A stretch of DNA of 38,845 bases, from positions 1-38,845 of the forward strand of contig JAFHCF010000267.1 in assembly GCA_048497495.1 (NCBI GenBank), given 5' to 3'. Below the pieces are notes generated by a model. That model was not told the origin of the DNA. It made no database searches and saw nothing but the letters and a program-made list of their open reading frames with translations. How positions within the stretch are numbered: position 1 is the stretch's first letter; each line of letters starts with the position of its first letter. The DNA is from JAFHCF01 sp048497495. Its GTDB lineage: Bacteria; Pseudomonadota; Alphaproteobacteria; Rhizobiales; Ancalomicrobiaceae. Positions 1 through 8,255 of the stretch are shown here, one piece after another. Made by a program: the position numbers and the translations under genes.

Positions 1-700
1 AGTCGAACTCGCCGAAATGGTTGTAGAACTCCGGCTTGGTGCGATGCAGCGCCGCCACCATGTGGACCGAGGCCAGCGACCACTCGATCATCTGGTCGAT
101 GTCGCGGCGCATCTCGTCGCGCTCGGCCTGGCTCAGCGCCTTGTTCATGCCGCCGGGGATGGCGCCGGTGCCGTGGATGCGTTTTCCCGCGGTGTGGCGG
201 ATCACCTCCTGGCCGTATTTCCTCAGCAACACGCCCTGCGTGGCGATCTCGGGGAAGTCCTGCGCCACCCCGACGATGTTGCGCCGGGTCGCTTCGCTGT
301 CGAAGCCGAGCAGCAGGTCGGGGGAGGCGAGGTGGAAGAAATGCACCGCGTGGGATTGCATGATCTGCCCGTAGTGCATCAGCCGCCGCAGCTTCTCGGC
401 GGTGGGCGTCAGCGCCTCGTAGCCGGCGATGACGTCCATCGCCTTGACCGCGGCGAGGTGGTGGGAGACCGGGCAGATGCCGCACAGGCGCTGCACCGTG
501 ACCGGCACCTCCCAGAACGGACGGCCCTCGATGAAGACCTCGAAGCCGCGGAACTCGACGATGTGGAGCCGCACCTGATGGATGCGGTCGGCGTCGTCGA
601 GCAGCAGCGTGACCTTGCCGTGGCCCTCCACCCGCGTCACCGGATCGATGGCGATGCGGCGCAGCTTCTGGGGGTTCTCGGCGGTTTCCAGTTGGAACAT
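1..700 (-). CDS. hoxH: NAD-reducing hydrogenase large subunit HoxH (5' part, cut by window edge)
   Basis: This is the catalytic large subunit of the soluble NAD-reducing [NiFe] hydrogenase, which splits or forms H2 at a Ni-Fe centre. Only the first 233 codons are present; the gene continues past the left edge. Visible are the RVEGH motif at residues 23-27 and the N-terminal nickel-binding motif RLCGIC followed by PVSHH at about 71-81, with Cys73 and Cys76 as metal ligands. The C-terminal DPC-type motif lies outside the window. The ATG is 11 bases past the hoxY stop on the minus strand, so the gene is the fourth of the hoxF-U-Y-H operon. Maturation genes such as hoxW and hypABCDEF would be expected beyond the edge but cannot be seen. 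Confidence 0.93.
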   Translation of the reverse strand, partial: MFQLETAENPQKLRRIAIDPVTRVEGHGKVTLLLDDADRIHQVRLHIVEFRGFEVFIEGRPFWEVPVTVQRLCGICPVSHHLAAVKAMDVIAGYEALTPTAEKLRRLMHYGQIMQSHAVHFFHLASPDLLLGFDSEATRRNIVGVAQDFPEIATQGVLLRKYGQEVIRHTAGKRIHGTGAIPGGMNKALSQAERDEMRRDIDQMIEWSLASVHMVAALHRTKPEFYNHFGEFD

Positions 701-711
701 GTGCGACCCCC

Positions 712-1266
712 TCAGTCGAAACGCAGCATCGGATGCTCGAGACGCGGCATCCGGCCGGAAATCAGATCGGTGAGATATTTCCAGATCGCGTCGCCGGACG
801 GCGGGCAACCGGGCACGAAATAGTCGACGCGAACCACCTCGTTGATCGGGTGGACCTTGTCGAGGAGCAGCGGCAGCTCCGGATCGTTGGGCACCTCGCC
901 GCCGGTGCGATCGGCGTAGACCCGGGTCAGGCAGTCGCCGACGTCGAGATGGTTGCGCAGCGCCGGCAGTCCGCCGTTGATGGCGCAGGCGCCGAGCGCC
1001 ACCAGCACCTTGGCGTTGGCGCGCAGTTCGCGCAGCACGTGGACGTTCTCGGCGTTGCACACGCCGCCCTCGACGATGGCGACGTCGCAGGGGCCGCAAT
1101 GCTTGATGTCGGTCAGCGGCGAGCGGTCGAACTCGACCAGCTCGATGAGATCCAACAGGCGTTCGTCGATGTCGAGCAGCGACATGTGGCAGCCGAAGCA
1201 GCCCGACAGCGAGGTGGTGGCGATCCGGACCTTGCGGCGCGCGGGGGTGGGAGCGGCATGCAGCAT
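712..1266 (-). CDS. hoxY: NAD-reducing hydrogenase small subunit HoxY
   Basis: This 184-residue protein is the small electron-transfer subunit that pairs with HoxH. It carries the proximal [4Fe-4S] cluster, seen as Cys23 and Cys26 (GCFGCH), Cys94 (LGACA) and Cys154 (PGCPP). It has no Tat signal and is much shorter than membrane-bound small subunits, as expected for a cytoplasmic NAD-linked enzyme. The ATG at 1266 was chosen because it starts two bases after the hoxU stop and because a GAGGAGGT ribosome site lies within the last hoxU codons, which suggests translational coupling. The open frame continues upstream only as an overlap with hoxU. Confidence 0.93.
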   Translation of the reverse strand: MLHAAPTPARRKVRIATTSLSGCFGCHMSLLDIDERLLDLIELVEFDRSPLTDIKHCGPCDVAIVEGGVCNAENVHVLRELRANAKVLVALGACAINGGLPALRNHLDVGDCLTRVYADRTGGEVPNDPELPLLLDKVHPINEVVRVDYFVPGCPPSGDAIWKYLTDLISGRMPRLEHPMLRFD

Positions 1267-1268
1267 GA

Positions 1269-1988
1269 TCACACCTCCTCGGGCTGTTTCGGCGCGGGTT
1301 GCGCGCTGATCGCATCGACGTCGTAGAGCCGCGACCCGATCGGCCGGGCATAGCCGACCTCCTTGGGCAGGATGGCGCCGACCGGACAGACCTGGGCGGC
1401 CTTGTCGGTCAGTGCGAAGTCGGTGTCGCCGAGCTTGCCCGACGGGCTGTTGATCACCACGTGGCTCGCGGTGCCGCGACCGGCGAGCGCGAAGATGGTC
1501 TTGCCGTCGAAGTCGCGGGAGGCGCGCACGCACAGCTCGCACATGATGCAGCGATTGAAGTCGAGCAACACGTCGGGATGCGAGGCGTCGATGTCGCGGT
1601 TGGGGAAGAAGTGCTGGTAGTGCGGCGTCAGCATCTCGAGATCGTAGGCGAGCGCCTGGAGCTTGCAGTTGCCGCTCTTCTCGCAGCCCGGGCAGAAGTG
1701 GTTGCCCTCGACGAACAGCATCTGCAGCAGCACACGCCGATCGCCGTTGAGCTCCGGCGTGTCGGAAGCCACTTCCTGGCCCGGCATCGCCTTGATGGTG
1801 CAGGCCGAACCGAAGCGGCCGTTGACCTTGACCGTGCACAGCTTGCAGGAGCCGTGCGGCCGGAATTCGGGATGGTGGCACAGGTTGGGGATATAGACCC
1901 CCGCCGCCAATGCCGCCTCCAGGATCGACTGGCCGCGCTCGAAATGGATCGGGCGGCCGTCGAGGGAGAACTTGTCGTAGTCGTTCAT
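1269..1988 (-). CDS. hoxU: NAD-reducing hydrogenase diaphorase subunit HoxU (iron-sulfur)
   Basis: This 239-residue ferredoxin-like subunit relays electrons between HoxY and the flavin subunit HoxF and resembles the N-terminal part of NuoG. Three cluster sites are visible. A plant-type [2Fe-2S] site has Cys37, Cys48, Cys51 and Cys63. A His-Cys3 [4Fe-4S] site has His97, Cys99, Cys102 and Cys108. A further [4Fe-4S] site has Cys147, Cys150, Cys153 and Cys201. The ATG at 1988 has an AGGGAGAGG ribosome site just upstream; a longer in-frame start at 2054 would overlap the end of hoxF and add 22 residues without family match. It sits 13 bases after hoxF and 2 bases before hoxY. Confidence 0.94.
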   Translation of the reverse strand: MNDYDKFSLDGRPIHFERGQSILEAALAAGVYIPNLCHHPEFRPHGSCKLCTVKVNGRFGSACTIKAMPGQEVASDTPELNGDRRVLLQMLFVEGNHFCPGCEKSGNCKLQALAYDLEMLTPHYQHFFPNRDIDASHPDVLLDFNRCIMCELCVRASRDFDGKTIFALAGRGTASHVVINSPSGKLGDTDFALTDKAAQVCPVGAILPKEVGYARPIGSRLYDVDAISAQPAPKQPEEV

Positions 1989-2001
1989 GGTCCTCTCCCT
2001 C

Positions 2002-3804
2002 TCAGGCGTCCGACAGGAGTCGGCTGTCGGCGTCGTCGCGACCGGTGATCTCACGAGCCCGCGCCAGCGCCGCGTCGAGATCGAAGGCGGGTTCGAAGTC
2101 CCGGCGGGCGAGCCGCTTCTCGTAGTCCTCGCGGAACTTGGCGATGGTGTCGGCGATCGCCTGGCCGGCGGTCTGGCCGAGACCGCAGTGGCTCGCCGTG
2201 CGCATCACCTCGCGCAGGTGCTGTAACTCGTTCATCTCGTACTGGGTGCCGTGGCCCTCGGCGATCTTGTCCATGATCCCGGCCTGGATCCGCGTGCCGA
2301 CCCGGCACGGGGTGCAGAAGCCGCAGCTCTCGTGTTCGAAGAAATGGGCGAAGTTGCGCGCCACCTCGAACATGTCGCGGGTCTCGCCGAACACCATGAA
2401 GGCGCCGGCGGTCGGGACGTCCTCGAAGGCGATGCGGCGGCCGAATTCGCGGGTGGTCAGGCATTGGCCGGAGGCGCCGGAGATCTGCACCGCGCGCGGG
2501 TTGCGGGCGCCGGCGTCCTCGAGCACCTGGGAGATGCGCACGCCGAAGGGATATTCGTAGATGCCGGGCCGCTCGACGTCGCCGGAGACCGACAGGATCT
2601 TGGTGCCGGTCGACTGCTTGGTGCCGAAACCCTCGTACCAGGCGCCGCCGTGCAGCGCGATCTCGGTCGCCTTGCACAGGGTCTCGACGTTGTTGACCAC
2701 CGTCGGCTGACCCTTGTAGCCGTAGGAGACCGGGAAGGGCGGACGGATGCGCGGACGCCCCGCCTTGCCCTCGAGGCTCTCGATCAGCGCCGTCTCCTCG
2801 CCGCAGATGTAGGCGCCGGCGCCCATGTGGATCTCGATGTCGAAGTCGAAGCCCTCGACCCCGCGGATCGAGCGGCCGAGCAGCTGCGCCGCGCGCAACT
2901 CGCCGAGCTTCTCCTCGAGCAGCCCCTTCAGATAGAGATACTCGCCGCGCAGATAGACGAGGCCGCGTTCGGCGCCGACCACGAAGGCCGCCAGCGCCAT
3001 GCCCTCGAACACCCGTTCGGGGTAGAACTGCAGCAGGACCCGGTCCTTGAAGGTGCCGGGCTCGCCCTCGTCGGCGTTGCAGACGATGTAGCGCGCCGTG
3101 CCCTTGGCGTTGCGCGCCGCCTCCCACTTGACGCCGGTGGTGAAGCCGGCGCCGCCGCGACCGCGGATGTTGGAGCGCTTGACCTCGGTGAGATAGGCGT
3201 CGCGCCCCATGGCGATCGCCGCCTCGAGCGCCGAGCCCGGCGTGAAGTCGGCGGAGAGCAGCATGTCGGCGCGGCGGATGTTGTGCGCCACCCGGAAGAA
3301 GTCCGAGGGCCATTCGCCGACCGGAACGCGCGAGCGCACCAGATCGCAGATCTGATCGGCCCGGCGCAACGTCATGTTGGTGATCGTCAGGCCGTTGACC
3401 AGGATCGCCGGCCCCTGGTCGCACATGCCGGTGCAGGAGGTGTAGTCGAGCGAGACCAGGCCGTCGGCGGAGGTGACGCCGCGCGTCACCCCGAGGCGCC
3501 GCGCCATGTGGTCGAAGATCGCCCGATTGCCGAGCATCCGGTCGGTGATGTTGTCGGAGAACAGGATCCGATAGGTGCCGGTCGGTTCGCGGGTGAAGAA
3601 GCTGTAGAAGTCGAGGGTGCTCTCGACCTCGCCCTCCGGCAGGCCCAGGCGCCGCGCGAGGGCTGCCACCATCCCCGGCGCCACGTGGCCGAACTGCGCC
3701 TGGACATCGCGGAGGATCTGGACGAGGCGTCCGGGATCGCTGCCGTGTCGTGTCAGGACGTCCTCGAGAAAAGAGCCGAATCCGGCCGTCTCCGTCGTCG
3801 TCAC
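2002..3804 (-). CDS. hoxF: NAD-reducing hydrogenase diaphorase subunit HoxF (NuoE-NuoF fusion)
   Basis: This 600-residue flavoprotein is the NAD(H) and FMN site of the hydrogenase. Residues 1-170 are a NuoE-like thioredoxin-fold domain; residues 190-570 are NuoF-like. The NuoF part shows the NAD loop GRGGAGF (215-221), the FMN motif CNADEGEPG (242-250), GAGAYICGEE (328-337) and a [4Fe-4S] site with Cys494, Cys497, Cys500 and Cys540. The fusion and its length match the Ralstonia-type HoxF of soluble hydrogenases rather than separate complex I subunits. In the NuoE-like part only Cys124 and Cys128 remain; the usual first cysteine pair is replaced in the segment around residues 83-92. It is the first gene of hoxFUYH, with a possible FNR-type box 66-79 bases upstream of the ATG. 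Confidence 0.95.
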   Translation of the reverse strand: MTTTETAGFGSFLEDVLTRHGSDPGRLVQILRDVQAQFGHVAPGMVAALARRLGLPEGEVESTLDFYSFFTREPTGTYRILFSDNITDRMLGNRAIFDHMARRLGVTRGVTSADGLVSLDYTSCTGMCDQGPAILVNGLTITNMTLRRADQICDLVRSRVPVGEWPSDFFRVAHNIRRADMLLSADFTPGSALEAAIAMGRDAYLTEVKRSNIRGRGGAGFTTGVKWEAARNAKGTARYIVCNADEGEPGTFKDRVLLQFYPERVFEGMALAAFVVGAERGLVYLRGEYLYLKGLLEEKLGELRAAQLLGRSIRGVEGFDFDIEIHMGAGAYICGEETALIESLEGKAGRPRIRPPFPVSYGYKGQPTVVNNVETLCKATEIALHGGAWYEGFGTKQSTGTKILSVSGDVERPGIYEYPFGVRISQVLEDAGARNPRAVQISGASGQCLTTREFGRRIAFEDVPTAGAFMVFGETRDMFEVARNFAHFFEHESCGFCTPCRVGTRIQAGIMDKIAEGHGTQYEMNELQHLREVMRTASHCGLGQTAGQAIADTIAKFREDYEKRLARRDFEPAFDLDAALARAREITGRDDADSRLLSDA

Positions 3805-4156
3805 CTCACCCTCCTGCCTTCGATTGGACTGGTGGCGTGCAGTCTTGAGCGGTGCGGCTACGGGACGATCTGACTTGCGTCAAACGCAGGACGGGTATTT
3901 GCAGGCCGGGGTGGTCGCCGTGGTCGGCACCGTCGGGCGCTGTCCGCCGACATGTCGCCACTCTATAGAGAAATCTCAGCCACCCCAATCGTTTGCTCTA
4001 CGTATCGCGTAAATACGACATCCGGCGGCAGGTGGTGGAAAGCGAGTGACCGCAGCCAATTGCCGCGTGCCACCCGGGATGCGATTCTCGGTCGAAATGC
4101 CGAGGCGATGGCTGGGCGGCTCCCGCCGCCGCCGCCGCGACGGCATCGACGGACCG
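3805..4156. other. Intergenic region between tex and hoxF
   Basis: This is 352 bases without a convincing gene; any open frame here has no family resemblance. It holds the FNR-type box (3870-3883), a perfect 10-base palindrome CTCTATAGAG (3961-3970) that could contain a -10 element, and a locally AT-richer stretch around 3960-4025 in an otherwise GC-rich region. The hox promoter should lie here. Confidence 0.6.
3870..3883 (-). promoter_or_regulatory. Candidate FNR/FixK-type box in front of hoxF
   Basis: Read on the minus strand the site is TTGAC-GCAA-GTCAG. This is nine of ten matches to the FNR/FixK consensus TTGAY-N4-RTCAA. Its centre lies 72 bases upstream of the hoxF ATG, which would fit an activator at -41.5 if transcription starts about 30 bases before the gene. 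A second palindrome, TGCGT-CAA-ACGCA (3877-3889), overlaps it, so another factor could also be the reader. The role is inferred from sequence only. Confidence 0.4.
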
Positions 4157-6532
4157 TCACTTCTTGCGTAGCGCGTCGAGCAGGGCCGCGCCGAAGGCGC
4201 CGGGCGCGCCGCTCTTCGCCTCGCCGGGCTTGCCCCCCTTCGACCCGTTCGGCGCCGGCCCGCGCCGGTCGTCACGCCCGCCGCCCGAGGGTCCCGCCGG
4301 CGCCCCCATCCGGGCGCCGCGCTCCTGGCCGCCGTCGTCCTTGCGCATGGTCAGGCCGATGCGTTTGCGCCGGGCGTCGACCTCGACGACGCGGACCTTG
4401 ACCACGTCACCGGCCTTCACCACCTCGCGCGGATCCTTGACGAAGCGATCGGCGAGTTGGGAGACGTGGACGAGCCCGTCCTGATGGACGCCGATGTCGA
4501 CGAAGGCGCCGAAGGCGGCGACGTTGGTCACCGTGCCCTCGAGCACCATGCCCGGCTTCAGATCCTCGATCTTCTCGATGCCTTCGGCGAAGGCGGCGGT
4601 CTTGAAGCTCGGGCGCGGGTCGCGGCCGGGCTTTTCCATCTCGGCGAGGATGTCCCTCACCGTCGGCAGGCCGAAACGGTCGTCGACGAACTGGCGCGGG
4701 TCGAGCCCCTTCAGCATGGCTTCGTCGCCCATCACGGCGCGCAGATCCCGCCCGCAGGCCTTCACGATGCGCTTGGCGACGCTGTAGGCCTCCGGGTGGA
4801 CGGACGACGCGTCGAGCGGCTCGTCGCCGTCGCGGATCCTGAGGAACCCCGCCGCCTGTTCGAAGGTCTTCGGCCCGAGACGCGCCACCTCGAGCAACTG
4901 GCGGCGATTGCGGAAGCGCCCGACCGCGTCGCGATGGGCGACGATCGCCTCGGCCAGCGACGCCCCGAGCCCCGAGACGCGGGCGAGCAGATGCGCCGAG
5001 GCGGTGTTGAGGTCGACCCCGACGGCGTTGACCGCGTCCTCGACCACCGCGTCGAGCGAGCGCGCCAGCCGGCCCTGGTCGACGTCGTGCTGATACTGGC
5101 CGACGCCGATCGCCTTGGGGTCGATCTTCACGAGCTCCGCCAGCGGATCCTGCAGGCGTCGGGCGATCGACACCGCGCCGCGCAAGCTGACGTCGAGATC
5201 GGGCATCTCGGCGGCGGCCAGCGCCGAGGCCGAATAGACCGAGGCGCCGGCCTCCGACACCGTGACCTTGATCGGCTTGGGCGCGCCCATGTCGGCGATC
5301 AGCATCGCCACCAGCCGGTCGGTCTCGCGCGAGCCGGTGCCGTTGCCGATGGCGACCAGCTCGACCTTGTGGCGGACCATCAGCCGCTTCAACTCGGCCA
5401 TCGCGCCGGAGACGTCCTGACGCGGCGGGAAGGGATAGACGGTCGAGGTGGCGACCACCTTGGAGGTGGCATCGACCACCGCGACCTTGACGCCGGTGCG
5501 GATGCCCGGATCGAGCCCCATCGTCGCCCGCGTGCCGGCGGGAGCGGCGAGCAACAGGTCCTGGAGATTGTGGGCGAAGACGCGGATCGCCTCCTCCTCC
5601 GCCCGCTCCCGCATCACTCCCATCAGCTCGATCGTCAGCGACAGCGACAGCTTCACCCGCCAGCACCAGCGCGCCACGTCGAAGAGCCACTTGTCCGCGG
5701 CCCCCGCCTCCCGGCGTGGGCTCGACAACTCGATGCCGAAGGCCTCGGCGATGATCCGCTCGACCGGCTTCACCGGGGCGGGATCGTCGGCGTCGATCTC
5801 GAGGTCGAGCGACAGCACCTCCTCGTTGCGGCCGCGCAGCATGGCCAGCGCCCGGTGGCTCGGCACCTCGGCGAGGCGTTCGAGGTGGTCGAAATAGTCG
5901 GCGAACTTCTCGCCGGCCTGCTCCTTGCCCTCGACCACCTTGGAGCGCAGCCGCGCGCCGGTCGCCATGTGCCGGCGCAGTCGGCCGACGAGATCGGCGT
6001 TCTCGGCGAACTGTTCGGTGAGGATGTCGCGCGCCCCGTCGAGCGCCGCCTTGGTGTCCGCGACCTGTTCATTGACGAAGGCCTCCGCCACGGCGCGCGG
6101 GTCGACGGCGCGATCGGTGAGGATCCGCTCCGCCAACGGCCCCAGGCCCTTCTCGCGGGCGATCTCGGCGCGGGTGCGCCGCTTCGGCTTGTAGGGCAGG
6201 TAGAGATCCTCGATCTCCGCCTTGGTGCCGGCCTTGGCGAGCCTGTCGGCGAGGTCGTCGGTGAGCTTGCCCTGGGCGCGGATGCTCTCGACCACCGCGG
6301 CGCGCCGACCCTCCATCTCGCGCAGATAGCCGAGACGTTCCTCGAGATTGCGCAGCTGGGTATCGTCGAGACCGCCGGTCGCCTCCTTGCGATAGCGCGC
6401 GATGAACGGCACGGTCGAGCCCTCGTCGATCAGCGCGACGGCGGCGGCGACCTGCGCCGGCCGGCAGCCGATCTCGCCGGCGATCGCCTGGGTGATCCGC
6501 GCGACGACCATCGCATCGAGGGGGGTGGCCAT
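4157..6532 (-). CDS. tex: Tex-family RNA-binding transcription accessory protein
   Basis: This 791-residue cytoplasmic protein is a Tex homologue, a conserved nucleic-acid-binding factor related to eukaryotic Spt6. Domain order fits the family. An N-terminal helical Tex region (1-330) comes first. Next is a YqgF/RNase H-like fold starting near MGLDPGIRTG (338-347), then helix-hairpin-helix motifs around 500-570. An S1 RNA-binding domain (about 664-730) follows, with GAFVDIGVHQDGLVH in it. A glycine- and basic-rich tail of about 60 residues ends in LLDALRKK. The ATG at 6532 was chosen for its GGAGA ribosome site; an in-frame upstream start would add 49 residues with no family likeness. It lies upstream of hoxF on the same strand, but the 352-base gap argues against one operon. 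Confidence 0.95.
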   Translation of the reverse strand: MATPLDAMVVARITQAIAGEIGCRPAQVAAAVALIDEGSTVPFIARYRKEATGGLDDTQLRNLEERLGYLREMEGRRAAVVESIRAQGKLTDDLADRLAKAGTKAEIEDLYLPYKPKRRTRAEIAREKGLGPLAERILTDRAVDPRAVAEAFVNEQVADTKAALDGARDILTEQFAENADLVGRLRRHMATGARLRSKVVEGKEQAGEKFADYFDHLERLAEVPSHRALAMLRGRNEEVLSLDLEIDADDPAPVKPVERIIAEAFGIELSSPRREAGAADKWLFDVARWCWRVKLSLSLTIELMGVMRERAEEEAIRVFAHNLQDLLLAAPAGTRATMGLDPGIRTGVKVAVVDATSKVVATSTVYPFPPRQDVSGAMAELKRLMVRHKVELVAIGNGTGSRETDRLVAMLIADMGAPKPIKVTVSEAGASVYSASALAAAEMPDLDVSLRGAVSIARRLQDPLAELVKIDPKAIGVGQYQHDVDQGRLARSLDAVVEDAVNAVGVDLNTASAHLLARVSGLGASLAEAIVAHRDAVGRFRNRRQLLEVARLGPKTFEQAAGFLRIRDGDEPLDASSVHPEAYSVAKRIVKACGRDLRAVMGDEAMLKGLDPRQFVDDRFGLPTVRDILAEMEKPGRDPRPSFKTAAFAEGIEKIEDLKPGMVLEGTVTNVAAFGAFVDIGVHQDGLVHVSQLADRFVKDPREVVKAGDVVKVRVVEVDARRKRIGLTMRKDDGGQERGARMGAPAGPSGGGRDDRRGPAPNGSKGGKPGEAKSGAPGAFGAALLDALRKK

Positions 6533-6840
6533 GGGGCATGTCTCCGCTTGTTCGACGAACCCGCGACCATAGGAGCCTCGCGCCCGCCTCGCCAGCGCGG
6601 CCGCGTCGCCCCTCGTCGCTTTTCCCCGATCGCTTTCCCCGACCAAAACGAAGGTCGCGTCACACGCGGGCTTTCGCACTGCGGCGAGGATCGGCTAGTG
6701 TGCCCGGCACGGACGCTCGAGGAGGGCTCCGCGCCGCGGATCGAACCGATTCGCAAGGGCGCGACGAGCCGTGGACCACCCGAGATCCTCGGACCACCGG
6801 GACGACGCCTCACCCATCACACGGATCAAGACGGGGTATC
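6533..6840. other. Divergent intergenic region between tex and scoA
   Basis: This region of 308 bases separates the divergent genes tex and scoA and must hold both promoters. I see no clear -35/-10 pair. A short tandem repeat is present, CGCTTTTCCCCGAT followed by CGCTTTCCCCGAC (about 6618-6644). No small gene or RNA is supported. Confidence 0.4.
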
Positions 6841-7542
6841 ATGAACAAGCTCTATCCAAGCGCTGCCGCGGCGCTCGCGGGCGTGGTGAAGGACGGACAG
6901 ACCCTCGCCGTCGGCGGTTTCGGTCTGTGCGGCATTCCCGAGGCGCTGATCGCCGCCCTGCGCGACACCGGCGTCACCAACCTCACCTGCGTGTCGAACA
7001 ACGCCGGCGTCGACGGCTTCGGCCTCGGCCTGCTGCTCGAGACCCGCCAGATCAAGAAGATGATCTCGTCCTACGTCGGCGAGAACAAGCTCTTCGCCCA
7101 GCAGTTCCTCTCCGGCGAGCTCGAGCTCGAATTCGCGCCCCAGGGCACGCTGGCCGAGCGGCTGCGCGCCGGCGGCGCCGGCATCCCCGCCTTCTACACC
7201 GCCACCGGTGTCGGCACCGTGGTCGCCGAGGGCAAGGACGTGCGCGAGTTCGACGGCCGCAAATACGTGATGGAGCGTGGCATCGTCGCCGACGTGGCGC
7301 TGGTCAAGGCCTGGAAGGCCGACGCGGCGGGCAATCTCGTCTACCGCAAGACCGCCCGCAACTTCAATCCGATGTGCGCCACGGCGGGCAAGGTCACCGT
7401 CGTCGAGGTCGAGGAGATCGTCCCCGTCGGCGCGATCGATCCCGACCACGTCCACACCCCCGGCATCTTCGTGCAGCGTCTCGTCCTGAACGCGACCCCG
7501 GAGAAGCGCATCGAACAGCGCACCCTGCGCAAGTCCGCCTGA
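6841..7542 (+). CDS. scoA: 3-oxoacid CoA-transferase subunit A
   Basis: This 233-residue alpha subunit of a succinyl-CoA:3-oxoacid CoA-transferase moves CoA from succinyl-CoA to acetoacetate or a related oxoacid, feeding ketone-body or polyhydroxybutyrate carbon into acetyl-CoA. The family's glycine-rich CoA-binding motif is visible as GGFGLCGIPE (25-34), and SNNAG follows near residue 53. Length is normal for the separate bacterial subunit. The ATG at 6841 is the start of family likeness; the open frame upstream is not conserved in type. The gene lies 11 bases before scoB and surely forms a two-gene operon with it. A 3-oxoadipate CoA-transferase (PcaI) is an alternative, but the sequence looks more like ScoA. 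Confidence 0.9.
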   Translation: MNKLYPSAAAALAGVVKDGQTLAVGGFGLCGIPEALIAALRDTGVTNLTCVSNNAGVDGFGLGLLLETRQIKKMISSYVGENKLFAQQFLSGELELEFAPQGTLAERLRAGGAGIPAFYTATGVGTVVAEGKDVREFDGRKYVMERGIVADVALVKAWKADAAGNLVYRKTARNFNPMCATAGKVTVVEVEEIVPVGAIDPDHVHTPGIFVQRLVLNATPEKRIEQRTLRKSA

Positions 7543-7553
7543 GGAGACGCCCC

Positions 7554-8195
7554 ATGCCCTGGACGCGTGACGAAATGGCGGCCCGCGCCGCCCGCGAACT
7601 GAAAGACGGGTTCTACGTGAACCTCGGCATCGGCCTGCCGACGCTGGTCGCCAACTACATCCCCGCAGGGGTGAACGTCTGGCTCCAATCGGAGAACGGC
7701 CTGCTCGGCATCGGTCCCTTCCCGACCGAGGAGGAGATCGACGCCGACCTGATCAACGCCGGCAAGCAGACGGTGACGGCGCTGCCCGGCGCCTCGTTCT
7801 TCTCCTCCGCGGATTCCTTCGGGATGATCCGCGGCGGCCACGTCAACCTCGCCATCCTCGGTGCCATGCAGGTGGCGGCGAACGGTGATCTCGCCAACTG
7901 GATGATCCCCGGCTCGATGATCAAGGGCATGGGTGGCGCCATGGACCTGGTCGCCGGCGTCCAGCGCGTCATCGTGCTGATGGAGCACGTCGCCAAGGGC
8001 GGCGTCCACAAGATCGTGTCGGAATGCACCCTGCCGCTGACCGGCCAGGGCGTGGTCGACCGCATCATCACCGACCTCGCGGTGATGGACGTGACGCCCG
8101 AAGGCCTGAAAGTGATCGAGATGGCCCCCGGCGTCGGCATCGCCGACCTGACGGAAGCCACCGGCGTGCCGCTGGATTTCTCGGCCATCGGCTGA
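7554..8195 (+). CDS. scoB: 3-oxoacid CoA-transferase subunit B
   Basis: This 213-residue beta subunit carries the catalytic glutamate that forms the glutamyl-CoA intermediate. It is seen as Glu47 in the SENG motif (46-49), within LQSENGLLGIG. GAMQVAANGDLANWMIPG in the middle is typical of this family. Its ATG follows the scoA stop by 11 bases with a GAGGAG ribosome site directly after that stop. The operon ends at a strong hairpin terminator 30 bases downstream. The exact oxoacid used cannot be told from sequence. Confidence 0.92.
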   Translation: MPWTRDEMAARAARELKDGFYVNLGIGLPTLVANYIPAGVNVWLQSENGLLGIGPFPTEEEIDADLINAGKQTVTALPGASFFSSADSFGMIRGGHVNLAILGAMQVAANGDLANWMIPGSMIKGMGGAMDLVAGVQRVIVLMEHVAKGGVHKIVSECTLPLTGQGVVDRIITDLAVMDVTPEGLKVIEMAPGVGIADLTEATGVPLDFSAIG

Positions 8196-8224
8196 GGGGC
8201 GGGGCGAACGGATCGGAATACGGC

Positions 8225-8251
8225 AAGGGCGACCCTCGGGTCGCCCTTTTT
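8225..8251 (+). terminator. Rho-independent terminator after scoAB
   Basis: A perfect 10-base stem, AAGGGCGACC (8225-8234) with GGTCGCCCTT (8239-8248), closes on a CTCG loop and runs into five T residues (8247-8251). It lies between the convergent genes scoB and urc4. It should end scoAB transcription; the short A run on the left arm gives it only weak power for the opposite strand. Confidence 0.9.
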
Positions 8252-8255
8252 CGCC

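Noticed and set aside
2002..3804. Complex I subunits NuoE/NuoF
   Set aside because: The two domains are fused in one protein of 600 residues and followed by hoxU, hoxY and hoxH. This is the NAD-reducing hydrogenase arrangement.
4058..4072. Possible sigma-54 promoter for hox on the minus strand (TGGCACG present)
   Set aside because: The -24 part TGGCACG is perfect, but the required GC at -12 is missing; after four bases the sequence is AATT rather than TTGC. It is also about 260 bases from hoxF.
4457..6844. Open frame of nearly 800 codons on the plus strand opposite tex
   Set aside because: It is an antisense shadow of a GC-rich gene. Its translation is a repetitive Asp/Arg/Gly/His-rich string with no fold, and tex on the other strand has all family domains.
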